From Prorocentrum cordatum (Eukaryota; Sar; Dinophyceae; Prorocentrales; Prorocentraceae), in the NCBI GenBank assembly GCA_963575745.1, contig CAUYUJ010020615.1, forward strand, positions 967,236 to 1,031,235: 64,000 bases of DNA, read 5' to 3'. Positions 22,937 through 33,810 of the stretch are shown here, piece by piece. How positions within the stretch are numbered: the first letter of the stretch is position 1; each line of letters starts with the position of its first letter. A program made the position numbers and the translations under genes. The notes below the pieces were generated by a model. The model was not told the DNA's origin. It saw only the letters and a list, made by a program, of their open reading frames with translations, and ran no database searches.

Positions 22937-23181
22937 GTTTCACCTCCGAGTTTCAACATCCGCCAAGAGCCCTGCACTGCAAGCGCTGATTGGGGAAACC
23001 TATTGTAGAAAAAGGTGGCCTTGAACCGTCCTGGCCTCGGCAGCGGCGGGCGTACAACGCAAGCGACCACGAATCGATGCTCCTATCCTCCTCCTGCTCT
23101 TGACCTTGCTTCCTCTGGCTCTCCCTGGTTTGCCCCTCCGTTTAAACAAGAAAAGCGTCATGAGCACTGGGGGGACCTCAA

Positions 23182-23319
23182 GGTACCGATACCGCCACTC
23201 CCTGGACCTCTCCTGGGGTGCCTTCTGACCAGAACTGCGATGCGAATCCAGCCGTGGCGACGATGGCCTCCCAGGAGGCCCACAAGGGGATAACAAGGGA
23301 GGGGTAGCGGTATCGGTAC
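23182..23319 (+). mobile_element. Foldback element family C, copy 2
   Basis: Left GGTACCGATACCGCCACTCC, right GGGGTAGCGGTATCGGTAC, a good inverted match. The interior is close to copies at 42.9 and 43.4 kb. Confidence 0.8.
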
Positions 23320-23446
23320 TTTTCTTCCTCTGAAGCACACGCTGTCAGGAGGGTGTGGTTTGCAAAAGGTTTTGTCTGAAACCCACGCCTGGGGGGCGGG
23401 CGAGGACCCCGACAGAGATATCTGCCACGCCCCAGCGAGGATCCAT

Positions 23447-23592
23447 CGCTCGAGAGATCCTCGGAGAACGACCCGAGCCCCAAAACCGTGCGGTGACCCC
23501 ACACTCCCCACCGGCTCACCGCACGGTGCGGTCACCACCCCGTGTGGGGGACCCCCGAAGCTCCCCGCCCCCGCCCTCGCCCGGGGCGGGGC
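23447..23592 (+). repeat. Dispersed repeat K, copy 1
   Basis: CCTCGGAGAACG then CCGTGCGGTGACC, CACCGCACGGTGCGGTCACC and CCCCCGAAGCTCC. It is matched with mismatches at 61,830-61,950 and contains internal inverted GCGGTGACC/GGTCACC motifs. Confidence 0.65.
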
Positions 23593-23697
23593 CTCGCCGC
23601 GGAGGGGGGCGCGCGTCGCGGAGAAGGGGTCGGCCACGGCCACGGGGGGCCACGGCCACGGTCGAGGCGCGGAGGGCCCGGGGGAGAAAAAAAAGCC

Positions 23698-23890
23698 TCC
23701 TCCTCCTTTCCCTCCTCCTCCTCCTCCTCCTCCTCCTCCTCCTCCTCATCCTTCGCCTCCTCCTCCTCCTCCTCCTGCTCCTGCTCCCCCTCCTCTCCTC
23801 CTCCTCTCTCCTCCTCCTCCCTCCTCCTCCTCCTCCTTTCCTCCTCCTCCTCCTCCTCCTCCTCCTCCTCCTCCTCCTCCTCCTCCATCC
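23698..23890 (+). repeat. TCC microsatellite
   Basis: Nearly pure in 23,845-23,885, imperfect elsewhere. Confidence 0.95.
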
Positions 23891-24659
23891 TCTCCCGCCC
23901 TCGCCCACGCAAGCCTCGCCACCTCCAGGGATCTCCACGCCGCGACCGCGCTCGGCCGCCGCGCGGGCCCCTGGACACCCACCGCCACCAGGAGTGAGGG
24001 AATCTGGGGAAGGCTGCTGATGGGACGCAGAGGGGCACACTAATACGACGTGTCCTCCTCGGAGTCTCGGAGGCGTGCGTCCGACCAGAACACGTAGTAT
24101 AACAAGACTGCAATCAGTCGCTTGCCGAGACATGTGGCAAGAAAGCGCTGGCCACGAAGCATCTACACATAGTATGAGTACGTTGGGGTGTCGCCGACCT
24201 GATGTCAAGGACTGGAGCAGCTAGCTCCTCGCGTGGATGGTCAAGTCTTCACTCCTCCCCTCACTCTCCGCCTCCTCCCCTGCACCCCTCCCGCCCCGGG
24301 AGACGGGACGCCTGCACGATCGCCTTGGCGTTTCGCTTGTCCAGGCCGTTGAACAGTAGCTGCGGCAGCCAGGCCAGAAGCAGCGGGCGGAGGCAAGAGG
24401 GGTGGAGGGTCCCCTGGTAGCTGGCCTAGCCTTCCTCGCGACGGGTGACGAGGCTACCAGGGCCAGGCTGGCGCGCGTCTCGAATTGCCTCCCTTTCTGG
24501 GGAGGCAGGAATGAGGGAGGGGGGAGCAAGGAGCACGGGAAGCGGAGAAGGACGGAGGAGGCAAAAGGTGAGGGGGGAGGGGGAGGACGGTGAGAAGCGC
24601 AGAGAAACAGATAGACGCGCCTGCGGGGGGGAGAGATAGACAGAGAGAAAATGAGAGGC

Positions 24660-24682
24660 AGATGACAGAAACGAAGAGAGAG

Positions 24683-24713
<31 letters not shown>

Positions 24714-25000
24714 AAAAGAGAGAGAGAGAGAGAAACAGAGACAGCAGGAGAGAAAGAAAACGAGAGAGCAGCGGAATAGAGGACTGGAGGAGAAAGGATG
24801 GAGGGGAAGAGGAGGGGGATCAAGGGGAAGGAAGGGGCAGCCGAAGGGCGCCTTCATGCTGGGCATCTTGAAGCCATAGGATCGTGCCGCCGTGACGAAT
24901 TCCTCGCCGGGGCTGCGCCTGCACCCACTCCTACCCCCCCACCAAACGAAAACAAGCAAACAAACAAACAAACAAACAAACAAAGAAACAAACAAACAAA
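24660..25000. repeat. GA tract and AAAC tetranucleotide repeat
   Basis: AT then GA-rich run at 24,680-24,765 and (AAAC)n at 24,950-25,000. Confidence 0.9.
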
Positions 25001-25233
25001 CAACACCGAAATCCGCCGACCCGCGCTTGCCAGGGGTGGGAAGGCATGTCAAATGATTGGCGGCAGCCCCTCCCCCGGTCCCCCTCCCCCAGGGTCCAGA
25101 ATCCCGTCAGAGAGGGGGGGGCGGGGGGCACGAGTTTTTCAATGTACCTCCGCTTCTCTTCCTGCAACCACCTCTGCACATCCCCAAGGGCGACGACGGA
25201 ACGCAATAAGAGTTGTTCGAAGCAAGCTTCCAA

Positions 25234-25275
25234 ATTATCCTGGCGAAGGGCCCAACCACGTGCAGTTGTGACTAC
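25234..25275 (+). repeat. Head motif of satellite-carrying element, copy 3
   Basis: ATTATCCTGGCGAAGGGCCC then AACCACGTGCAGTTGTGACTA, directly before array 3. Confidence 0.85.
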
Positions 25276-26350
25276 CGTCGTTGCGGGTATCGCCTTCGGG
25301 GGATCTCCTCATGGGGCTATGGAGCATGCGACGGGTGTGCCGATATGGGGCGGGGCCGCCATGTGGGCGCTGCCATAGGGGCTTCAAGTGGAACCGTGCG
25401 GGAAAATTGTGAGGGGTGCGCCGCAATGAGGCGGGGCCGCCGCGCGGGTGGGGGAGACGCATGCGAAGACCGCTGCTGAGGTCTTCGGTGGAGCTCCCCA
25501 TGGGACAACTACTGACCGAAGAATACGCATGCGAACACCGCCACTGAGGCCCTAGGTGGAGCTCCCTATGGAGCCACGAAGCGCTGTACTGGGCGGGGAA
25601 TGCGCATGCGAACACTGCCACTGAGGCCTTTGGTGAAGCTCCCTAAGGGGCCACGCAACGCTGGACAGGGTGGGGGAGACGCACGCAAACACCGCCACTG
25701 AGACCATCGGAGGAGCCCCTTTTATGGGGCCACGAAGCGCTGCACTGGGCGGCGGAGACGCATGCGAAGACCGCCACTGGGGTCTTCGGTGGAGCTCCCC
25801 ATGGGGCCACGAAACGTTGAACCGAGTGGGGCGGACGCATGCAAAACATCGCAACTGAGGCCTTCGGTGGAGGTCGCTATGGGGCCACGAAGCGCTGTAC
25901 TAGGTGGGGAGGACGCATGCGAAGACCGCCGCTGATCCCGGGTAGCTCCCTATGGGGCCACGAACCGCTGCACTGGGTGGGGGAGACGCATGCGAAGACC
26001 GCCACTGAGGCCTTCGGTGGAGCCCCCATATGGGGCCACGAATCGCTGTACTAAGTGGGGGGGACGCCGCATGCGAACACCGCTACTGAGGCCTTCGGAG
26101 GAGCCCCCTATGGGGCCACGAAGCGCTGTACTGAGTGGGCGAGACGCCGCATGCGAACACCTCCACTGAGACCATCCGAGGAGCCCCTTTTATGGGGCCA
26201 CGAAGCGCTGTACTGAGCGGGGGGGACGCATGCGAACACCGCCACTGAGACCATCGGTGGAGCCCCTTTGATGGGGCCACGAAGCGCTGTGCTGGGTGGG
26301 GGATACACATTCGAACACCGCCACTGAGACCATCGGCGGAGCTTCCAAAC
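25276..26350 (+). repeat. Diverged satellite array 3
   Basis: About a dozen units that share CGCATGCGAACACCGCCACTG and TGGAGCTCCCTATGGGGCCA with array 2, but have a different spacer (GCGCTGTACTGGGTGGGGG). Same orientation as its head motif. Confidence 0.95.
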
Positions 26351-26391
26351 TCTCCATGGGGGGCGCGACCGAGGAATGAAGAGGCGGGAGG

Positions 26392-26568
26392 AGAATGCGG
26401 GGCGCTGCCTCTTCAAAAATCCGGGCGAACAAATGAAGACGGTAGTGTGGACACCGACAATGATGATTAAAACGATGATGTTGATGACCGTGATGGTGAC
26501 GGTGACGATGACGATGACTATGATGGTGATAATGATGAGGATGAAGTTGTTGATGATGCTGATGATTG

Positions 26569-26600
<32 letters not shown>

Positions 26601-26789
26601 ATGATGATGATGATCACGATGCTGATGATGATGGTGATGATGATGCTGATGATGATAACGGTGATGATGATGATGGTGATGATGACGATCGTGGTCATGG
26701 GAGGAGGGGGTAGCGGGATAAATGATGGAAGGAACGCGGGGCGCTGTCTCTTCAAAACGAAGACCCAACACAACAAGATGGTCGGGAAT
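26392..26789 (+). repeat. Duplicated tail motif enclosing a GAT microsatellite
   Basis: GCGGGGCGCTGCCTCTTCAA at 26,392-26,427 and GCGGGGCGCTGTCTCTTCAA at 26,732-26,789 bracket a (GAT)n run at 26,455-26,690. The second copy continues AAGACCCAACACAACAAGATGGTCGGG like the tail of array 2. Confidence 0.8.
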
Positions 26790-27163
26790 TATGAATGCGG
26801 AAACTGATAATCACACTCTGAACGGAAACTGTTTCAAGCATGTCGCGTCCTAGCGTCGCCGGTTTTACATCGCATTCCCATAATTGTCGGTAAGACGGGC
26901 CAGTCGTTTCGCCTGAGCATTCCTGACCGCGCACGATCCTGCAATTTGATCTCAATAATCGTCATAAGGATGGAGGGGGTCGTCTTCGTGCTACTAAAAG
27001 CCGCAGCGGCTACACAGTGTGAGCCCGTGCCATCTTCAACACATGGCTCTCGCCTCAGTGCCGCGCACGCTCGTATTCACATCTTCCAACAACAACAGGC
27101 GTGGAGGGCGTATATGTTCAACAGTGGGCTGTTTGTTTGTGACGTGCACATTATTCTAGACAG

Positions 27164-27430
27164 CTAACGGCAGTGGCAAACGATAAAGGGCGGCTCCTTT
27201 TCAAAATTGGGTTCCTGCTTGGGCTTTCCTAGAAGTTGAGGACCAGAAAAGTAATCTTGTGCAACGGTTAGGACCTCGAACTTGAGGACCAGGACACGAC
27301 AGCTCGTTCCCAAACCTGGGCGATCGTCTGAACGGTAGGCCCATCGGATGCTGGTCCTTCGAGGTGGCAGTTCTTGTGCTAAAAGGAAAGCTTTTGCGGC
27401 TTTATGAAGGGTGACCTTGGGCTGGGGTGG
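27164..27430 (-). CDS. Weak candidate coding segment, function unknown
   Basis: A minus-strand frame is open and reads ...AAKAFLLAQELPPRRTSIRW and later CRVLVLKFEVLTVAQDYF, ending with a TAG at 27,164. It is protein-like in appearance but has no third-position bias, so it may be from a transposon or chance. Confidence 0.25.
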   Translation of the reverse strand, partial: PPQPKVTLHKAAKAFLLAQELPPRRTSIRWAYRSDDRPGLGTSCRVLVLKFEVLTVAQDYFSGPQLLGKPKQEPNFEKEPPFIVCHCR

Positions 27431-27585
27431 GGGGCGTATTGCAACATGGTTGGTGCACCTTGGGTTCACTCTGATCTCACTGACAACACCACGATGTCGT
27501 TGCCTACTTAACACCACCGTCACCATCATCATCGTCACCAATCATCGTCGTGGTCATCATTCTGCTCATGCTTCCCCGACCAACA

Positions 27586-27934
27586 CTATAAATCCGCAAG
27601 GGTCGCCATCAAAAATGCCGCCATGCCCCTCGCCGTCTCGGCAAGGGCGCGCTCCCGGTAGCGCAGTTTCTTGAGCTTGCTCTTGTCGAAAGCCTGGAAC
27701 GCCGACGCGGCATTCCCGAAAGTCTCCTCAGCAACCGATCCACGAGGGTGGGGAGTGGACGTGGACTGGATAGGAGCCTCCCACATGGGGTCCGCCAATG
27801 CTTCGCATCGCATCTGCGTCAGCGACGCATCGGCGTCGGCAGCGAAAAGGACATCGGGCTCCACATCGAGCCGCATCGCCGAGGCATCCGCGGCTCCACA
27901 TCTGGCACAATGGGGAAGGCGCGGAGATGATGAT
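27586..27934 (-). CDS. Probable 3'-terminal exon, function unknown
   Basis: On the minus strand a pyrimidine-rich 3' splice site (CTCTGACCCCCCAG) precedes an exon from 27,934 that stays open to a TAG at 27,586. It reads LPHCARCGAADASAMRLDVE, then DVLFAADADASLTQMRCEAL, and ends FLMATLADL. About three quarters of codons end in G or C. A CxxC pair is present near the start (CARC). The family is not recognised. Upstream exons would lie to the right, beyond a GA/AT microsatellite and the CCCCACTGT element. Confidence 0.5.
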
Positions 27935-28019
27935 CTGGGGGGTCAGAGGGAGGGACGTGGAAGCAGAGCGGAGGATACTTTGCGGCAGCATCCGAGACGA
28001 CCGAACCCATTCGATGAGC

Positions 28020-28118
28020 GAGAGGCCGATATACAAATACATACATGTGTATATATATATGTACACATACAAGGTAAGGTATATGTGAGAGATGGAGAGA
28101 GAGAGAGAGAGAGAAACA
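28020..28118. repeat. AT and GA microsatellites
   Basis: ATATATATATGTACACATAC then (GA)n. Confidence 0.85.
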
Positions 28119-28189
28119 ACAAAAAACGTAATCCACCGCCGCTCTACTGTGAAACATCCCACCCCTCTTCCTGCGGAGCCTGGGGTTCC

Positions 28190-29560
28190 CCCCCCTCCGA
28201 AAATCCGGCCCCCCGCTCGAACCCCCGCCCCTTCTTTCCCCCAGCCCCCCCTCCTTACCCCTCCCCCCCCTCCCCGAAAACCAAGCGGCGAAAACCGGGG
28301 GGGGGTCACTACTGGTTCGACCGCCCTCACCTTCGCACTCGCCGCCGGCAAACAACCCCCGGGTCCCCACCACCGTCCTCATCACCACCCTCACCGCTGT
28401 CCCCACCACCACCGTCCCAACCACCACTGTCCCACTGTCCCCAGTGTTCCCACCACTGTCCCTCTGTCCCCACCACTGCCCCCACCATTGTCGCAGTCCC
28501 CACTGTCCCCACCACCACCGTCCCACCACTGTCCCACTGTCCCCACTGTCCCCACCACTGTCCCACTGCCCCCACTGTCGCCGCCGCTGTCTCACTGAGC
28601 TGTCCTACTGTTCCCACCGCTGTCTCAGAGTCTCCACTGGCCCCACCACTGTCCCCACTGCATCAATGTCCCACCACCGTCCTCGCCACCGCCCTCACCA
28701 CTGTCTCCACCACCACCGTCCCCACCACTGTCCCACTGTCCCCAGTGTCCCCACCACTGTCCCACTGTCCCCCCGCCACTGTTCCCGCCAATGTCCCACT
28801 GCACCCGCTGTCCCCACCACTGTCCAACTGTCCCCACTGTTCCCACCATTGTCCCCACTGTCCCCACCAGTGCCCCCACCAGTTTCTCACTGTTCCCACT
28901 GTCCCCACCACTGTCCCCACCACGATCCCACTTTCCCCATTGTCCCCACTGTCCCCACCAGTGTCCCACTGTCCCCACTGTCCCCACCACTGTCTCACTG
29001 TCCCCACTGTCCCCACCGCTGTCCCACTGTGCTGTCCCACTGTCCCAACTGTTCCCACCACTGTCCCACTGCCCCCACTGTCCCCGCCGCTCTCCCCACT
29101 GTATCACTGTCTACACTGTCTCCGCCACCGTCCTCAATACCGCCCTCACACTGTCCCCACCACTACCGTCCCCACCACTGTCCCACTGTCCCCACCACTG
29201 TCCCACTGTCCCCCCGCCACTGTTCCCACCACCACCGTCCCCAGCACTGTCCCACTGTCCCCACTGTCGCCACCTCTGTCCCACTGTCCCCACAACACTG
29301 TCCCCACCACCACCGTCCCCACCACTGCCCCACTGTCCCCACCACTGTCCCACTGTCCCGATGAGCGGGAATCGTTTGCTGGCGGCAAGGGGGGGGGGGT
29401 CGAACCGGTAAACACCCCCTCGTCTTTTCATGATGGACTGGGGGGGAGGGGGGGTGGTTCGAGCCAATAGTGACCCCCCCGTTTTCAAGGTGGGGGGGAG
29501 TTCGGGTTGGGGCCCCCCAGTGATCCCCCCGGCTTTCCGCCAGCAGCGGTATAACACGCT
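28190..29560. mobile_element. CCCCACTGT minisatellite enclosed by inverted arms
   Basis: From about 28,370 to 29,362 the plus strand is a 9-base-type repeat of CCCCACTGTCCCCACCACTG. It lies between arms that match in inverted orientation: AAAACCGGGGGGGGGTCACT...GGTTCGACC and CCGCCGGCAAAC at 28,285-28,350, and the reverse complement (GTTTGCTGGCGGCAA, GGTCGAACC, GGTTCGAGCC, AGTGACCCCCCCGTTTT) at 29,375-29,490. The right arm carries extra sequence, so the fold is imperfect. Confidence 0.7.
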
Positions 29561-29564
29561 GTTT

Positions 29565-29672
29565 CAGAAATAAACAAATAAATACATAAATGAATGAATA
29601 AATAAATAAATAAATGAATAAACAAATAAATAGAGAGAAAGAGAAAGAGACAGAGAGAGAGAGAACAAAAAA
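29565..29672. repeat. AAAT tetranucleotide repeat and GA tract
   Basis: (AAAT)n with variants, then GA-rich. Confidence 0.9.
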
Positions 29673-29739
29673 AACGAGAGAGATGCGACACGCTGAGACC
29701 GCGCCGCCCCCCCTCTGCTGCCCCTGCAAGGGGCCAGGG

Positions 29740-30190
29740 TGTGCAAAAGACTACCCCGCGAGGCCAGGGCAGTTTACACCTGCGGAGCAGCGCAGGCTGC
29801 CGTGGCCGGAGGATGCCGTCGCTGACCCTGCGCTCCTCGCCGCACGTCCCGCGAGGCCCAGGCAGAAGCTATGCAGGGAGAGAGCCCGTGGAGCCAGCGC
29901 CGCGAGGGCCTGCGGCGGGAGCCTCCCGTGGCAGGGCAACCGCCGAGCTCTTGGCGAGGAGGATCTCGCGGCCGGCGTGCCAAACCTCGTGGCCGGGGCA
30001 AGCGGAGAGCGGCGGCAAAGAGTGGCTGCCAGCGGCTCTGCTCTTCGGGGAGGGGGCCCTGCCCCTGGGCCGCGGTGTGCCGCTTGTGCGGAGCCACGCC
30101 GCCACCTGATGAATTGCGCGATGGGCCCCCCTCCAAGACTGTCCGCCCGCCCCAATGGCTGGCGAGGTGCCCGCTCTGACCCGACGTGAG
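29740..30190 (+). other. GC-rich region with coding-like frames on both strands
   Basis: Long open frames exist in all plus frames and on the minus strand. One plus frame ends CPWAAVCRLCGATPPPDELR with paired cysteines. GC content is too high here for third-position bias to choose a frame, so I do not call a gene. Confidence 0.3.
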
Positions 30191-30619
30191 GACGATCCCC
30201 GGCGCGGGCCAAGGCGCTCGGGCGGATGGTACTGGGGGGGTGGCCTGAATGAGGAGTGTTGGAGCCAGCAGGGGAAAGGCCCCTTGACAGGGACGGTCCG
30301 AGTGGGGAAGGAGAATCGCGCCACATCGTCGATGCATCGTCGTTGCATCGGCGACGTCGGCGCGGAGAAAATCGGGCCTCGCCGACAGCGAACCCGAATC
30401 AGAATGAACGAGAACTGCTGTCGGTCTCTGTGCCCACTCTTCCCGTATCCATTTTGATCGACCCGAAGAGAGCGGTGACCCAGGGGACCCCCGGAGGGCA
30501 CGGCGGGGGGGCGGCCAGGGCATGACACACACCCACAGCGAACAGGAAGCTCCGAACAGACAACCTAAGTGAAACCCGCAGGCTAAACATAGGCGCGCGC
30601 GCTCAAGGAGACCTGAAGA

Positions 30620-30628
30620 GAAGAGAAG

Positions 30629-30675
<47 letters not shown>

Positions 30676-30682
30676 CGAGACA
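30620..30682 (+). repeat. GA microsatellite
   Basis: (GA)n with AA interruptions. Confidence 0.95.
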
Positions 30683-30974
30683 AGAAGGACAGAGTAGAGA
30701 CAGGATGTGCCCAACCCAAGCTCCTGTGCTCCTGCGCTTCGCTGGCGCGGCACGGAGGGGAAGGGAGGGAGTGCCCATACCAGATGCCACCTTGCAATGG
30801 CCCACTATCCAACTGAAGCTCCTCTGGGCATCCCCTTACGAGCGTGAAGCTGGGCCTCTGCCCCCCTGGGCGTGGCGCCCCCCCTCCCCCCGAGCGGCCG
30901 AGGGGTCGGCGTGCCGAAGTGAGCTAGGCAGCGCCGCCGTGGGCAGGACGCACAAGGGCATACTCACACGTACT

Positions 30975-31178
30975 AGTGCGGTCGGACCTGGGACAGAAGA
31001 ACATCCCTCAAGAACATGAGACCCTCCGCTGGCCAAAACAGACGGAACATCCAAGGGTACCCTCCCCAGGGTGCACAAGAACATTCGACAACCACCAAGA
31101 ACATGAGGGTACCCTCCCCGAACCGACCTCGATCATATACCTCGGTCCGACCGTGCAATGTGTCCTCCTTGGAGGCGT
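30975..31178 (+). mobile_element. Dispersed element family I, copy 1
   Basis: Starts TGCGGTCGGACCTGGGACAG and ends GGTCCGACCGTGCA, giving a short 12-14 bp inverted terminus. It contains CATCCAAGGGTACCCTCCC and a repeated AAGAACATGAG. Close copy at 43.7 kb. Confidence 0.75.
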
Positions 31179-31589
31179 GCGTCCGACCCGACCCTGTAGC
31201 ATCACCATTTGTGGTATATCGCTTCCCGGGCGGTATGGCTAGCACGCGCCCGCCACGGAGCTTCTATTGTGAGACTTCTTGGCGCGCGCGTCGCCCTTGG
31301 GAGGGGGGGGGGGGGGGCAACGCACACGTCGCATCAATATGCTGGGGTGGCATGGTGGCACCGAGTGGGTGCCCGAGCGCGTCTGGAGCGAAACGCCGCA
31401 GGCTGGGACGCCAGTGGCCCAGAACAGGGCTCGACTCGCCACCGCTCGCAGGAGCGTGGAGCAGCGTGGAGCTGGAGGTGGCCTGGAGGCCGGCCCGCGC
31501 TGTTGGCGGTGCGCGAGGGCGTGGGCTCTGGGGAGGGGTAGGGACGGGCAAAGGCTGGGGCAGAGATGGGAGTGGGAGGGAAGAGGAGA

Positions 31590-31594
31590 TATAC

Positions 31595-31629
<35 letters not shown>

Positions 31630-31815
31630 CAGAGGGAGAGAGAGAGAGCGAGAGCGAGGGAGAGAGAGAGAGAGAGAGGGAGCACAGAGAGAAAGGGAGA
31701 GAGAGAGAGAGAGAGAAGGGAGAGAGATGGATAGAGAGGGAGCAAGAGAGGAAGAGAGGAAAAGAGCTAGAGGGAGAGATACGAGAGAGAGGGAGCGAGA
31801 GAGAGAGAGAGCAAC
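31590..31815 (+). repeat. AT then GA microsatellite
   Basis: ATATATATATATATAG followed by about 200 bp of GA-rich repeat. Confidence 0.95.
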
Positions 31816-32186
31816 AAGAAACGTGAGCAACCGCTGACAGGCACATACTGGCCCCCGCACGGGGCGTAGGGCACAAAGCGAGGTTAGGGGAGGGGGAGGG
31901 AAGGCCTTGCCTGCTCCTCCTCCTCCTCCTCCTCCTCCTCCTCCTCGCTAGCCCCGAGCCCCTTTCGGCCTCAACGGGGGTCTTCTGGGAGCGCACTTGG
32001 AAGGGGCGCAGCCCCCAGGGCCTCTCGGACGACCTGGCATGGCATAGCGGGACGGCAGCGACGCTTCTGCTGCCCCGTGGAGGCAGATGTCGGCGAGGCC
32101 CAGCCAACCTCGCTCGAGACGCGGAGTGGATCTGGACCTCGTGGAGAGGGCTATGGCGGCGGCGGTGATGGCGGCGGTGGCGGCCG

Positions 32187-33425
32187 TTGTGCCAGCCAGG
32201 CCCCAGCCACGGCCAGTGTTGCAGGCGACCATCGCAGGCCCCGATGTTGGCGGTCGAGCATGGTGCGATGGAGGCGGCAAGCAAGGTGGCTCCACCCTCG
32301 TCGCTACCAGGGCGCTGGTCTCCTCTTCCTGTTCGTGTGCGGCTTCGAAGGTGGAGCAGGACCGCCACGGAGCACCTGGCGACGGTGGAGGGGCTTCGGG
32401 CACCGTGCGCCGCCCCGAAGGTGTCGGACCCGCCGATGCTGTGAGAGGGCCGCAGCCCGTTGGGCGACAGCAGGACGCAGGACGAGAAGGAGAAACATAA
32501 AAAAAACAGAAGAAGGACACGGGCCGCGCGAAGGAGAATCGAAGGCGCAGGAGGAGCCGCTCTCGTTCCCCGCGGCTGGTGGCCCGAAATACCTCGGCAG
32601 CCACCGCACGGAGTGGCACGACATCCGGAGCGAAGCCGGCAGCCTCGCGTGTCTCGAGGACGTCGATGAGGAGGTCGACCCGTTCCAGGAGCTCATCGTG
32701 AGTGAGTTCAACGGGTTCTACGCGGATAGTTCGAGGACGGGGGCGCTCTGAAGTGCAAGAAGTCGTTCCCGATGCTCGCCGGCGAGCTCGTAGAAACAGA
32801 GCAAGAGAAGATCGCGCAGCCGTCCCTAGCCTTCTGAGGGGGACCTCGGATTTGGTTGTTCGGAGCACTTCGTGAAGCCGACCCTGTAGCCCTGCGGGGA
32901 GGAGCTTGCGGATCGAGGCCCTGGCGGGATCGTCGCCAAGGATGTGTCGGGGTTCTAGCAGGACTTGTCCAAGCTCAACCTCAGCATGTACAAGAAGCAG
33001 GTGCAAGCCCGCGCCCAGCGGGAGGCCGCGTGGAGCCTCCAGTCGGACAAAATGGTGCAGGTCTTACACGGCGACAGGTGCCAACATCAGGAGGAGTGCG
33101 TGCAGAAGGCGCCAATGCCGAATCCCTAATAGGACCATCAAGGTCATGAGGACGAGCAGCTGGAGGACAAAGATGCCAACAGCGTCGGCCTCAAGGACGT
33201 TCACAATGGCGAGACTGGTGTGGTGCAGCTGATGAGGGACTGGTTCGGCGAGGTCCTCCAAGTGGTGGAGGCCGCAGGTGTCGATCGCACCGCCTCCATG
33301 CGCTGGCTGCAGGACCAGCCTGAGTACATCGCCATCGGCATCAATTTCTCCGGAGCCGGCGGCGGCTGATCGTGCCGTTCGGTCAGGCGGCCGAGGACTT
33401 CTTGAGGAAGCAGGCCGAGGTCTGA
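32187..33425 (+). pseudogene. Decayed protein-coding gene, function unknown
   Basis: Plus-strand coding signal is strong (most codons end in G or C, second positions are AT-richer) but the frame is broken many times. Readable segments in order: EHLATVEGLRAPCAAPKVSD to a TGA at 32,442; RTEWHDIRSEAGSLACLEDV and FQELIVSEFNGFYAD in a second frame to about 32,750; KCKKSFPMLAGELVETEQEK in a third; then 32,839-33,369 with in-frame TAG at 32,887 and 32,956, TAA-TAG at 33,127-33,132, and a TGA at 33,367; finally PFGQAAEDFLRKQAEV after one more frameshift, to TGA at 33,423. A long open minus-strand frame over the same bases is its antisense shadow: it lacks the third-position bias. No family recognised. 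Confidence 0.65.
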
Positions 33426-33664
33426 AAGGATGGGGGGGGCGGCGGGGTGGGAACTACTCGAGACTGCTTCGTGGTTTGTGGTTTTGCTGTCCATGTCTCT
33501 CCTCCCGGGCCCTGGGTGGGCCTGCACGGCCGTTTCCGTGGTTGGGCTCGTTGTGGCTTGAAGGTGTTTCGCCTCATCGCAGTTTGGGGCAATCCCTGCC
33601 CTGCTGCGCGCGGCTGTGGTGCCGAGCCGATCTTTGGATTGGATTCAGTCAGTCCATCCTTGCT

Positions 33665-33800
33665 AGCCCCTCCTCCTCCTCCTCTTCCTCCTCCTCCTCC
33701 TCCTTCCCCTCCTCGCTGGCTCCTCCTCGTGCTCTTCCTATCCGCCTCCTCTTCGCCGCCACCTCCTGCTGCTGGTCCTCCTGCCTCCTCCTCGTCCGCG
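33665..33800 (+). repeat. TCC-rich tract
   Basis: Imperfect (TCC)n. Confidence 0.9.
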
Positions 33801-33810
33801 CTGCTGGAGG

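Noticed and set aside
27671-29470. 599-codon plus-strand open frame
   Set aside because: Most of it is the CCCCACTGT repeat read as Pro/Thr/Ser/His; its first part is antisense to the better minus-strand exon.
30438-30462. CCGTATCCATTTTGATC resembles the spliced leader
   Set aside because: Matches about 14 of 17 bases but the CTCAAG end is missing and nothing gene-like follows. Chance is likely in 64 kb.
31948-33006. 352-codon open frame on the minus strand
   Set aside because: Third-position bias and composition favour the plus strand over the same bases; this is the antisense shadow of the decayed gene.
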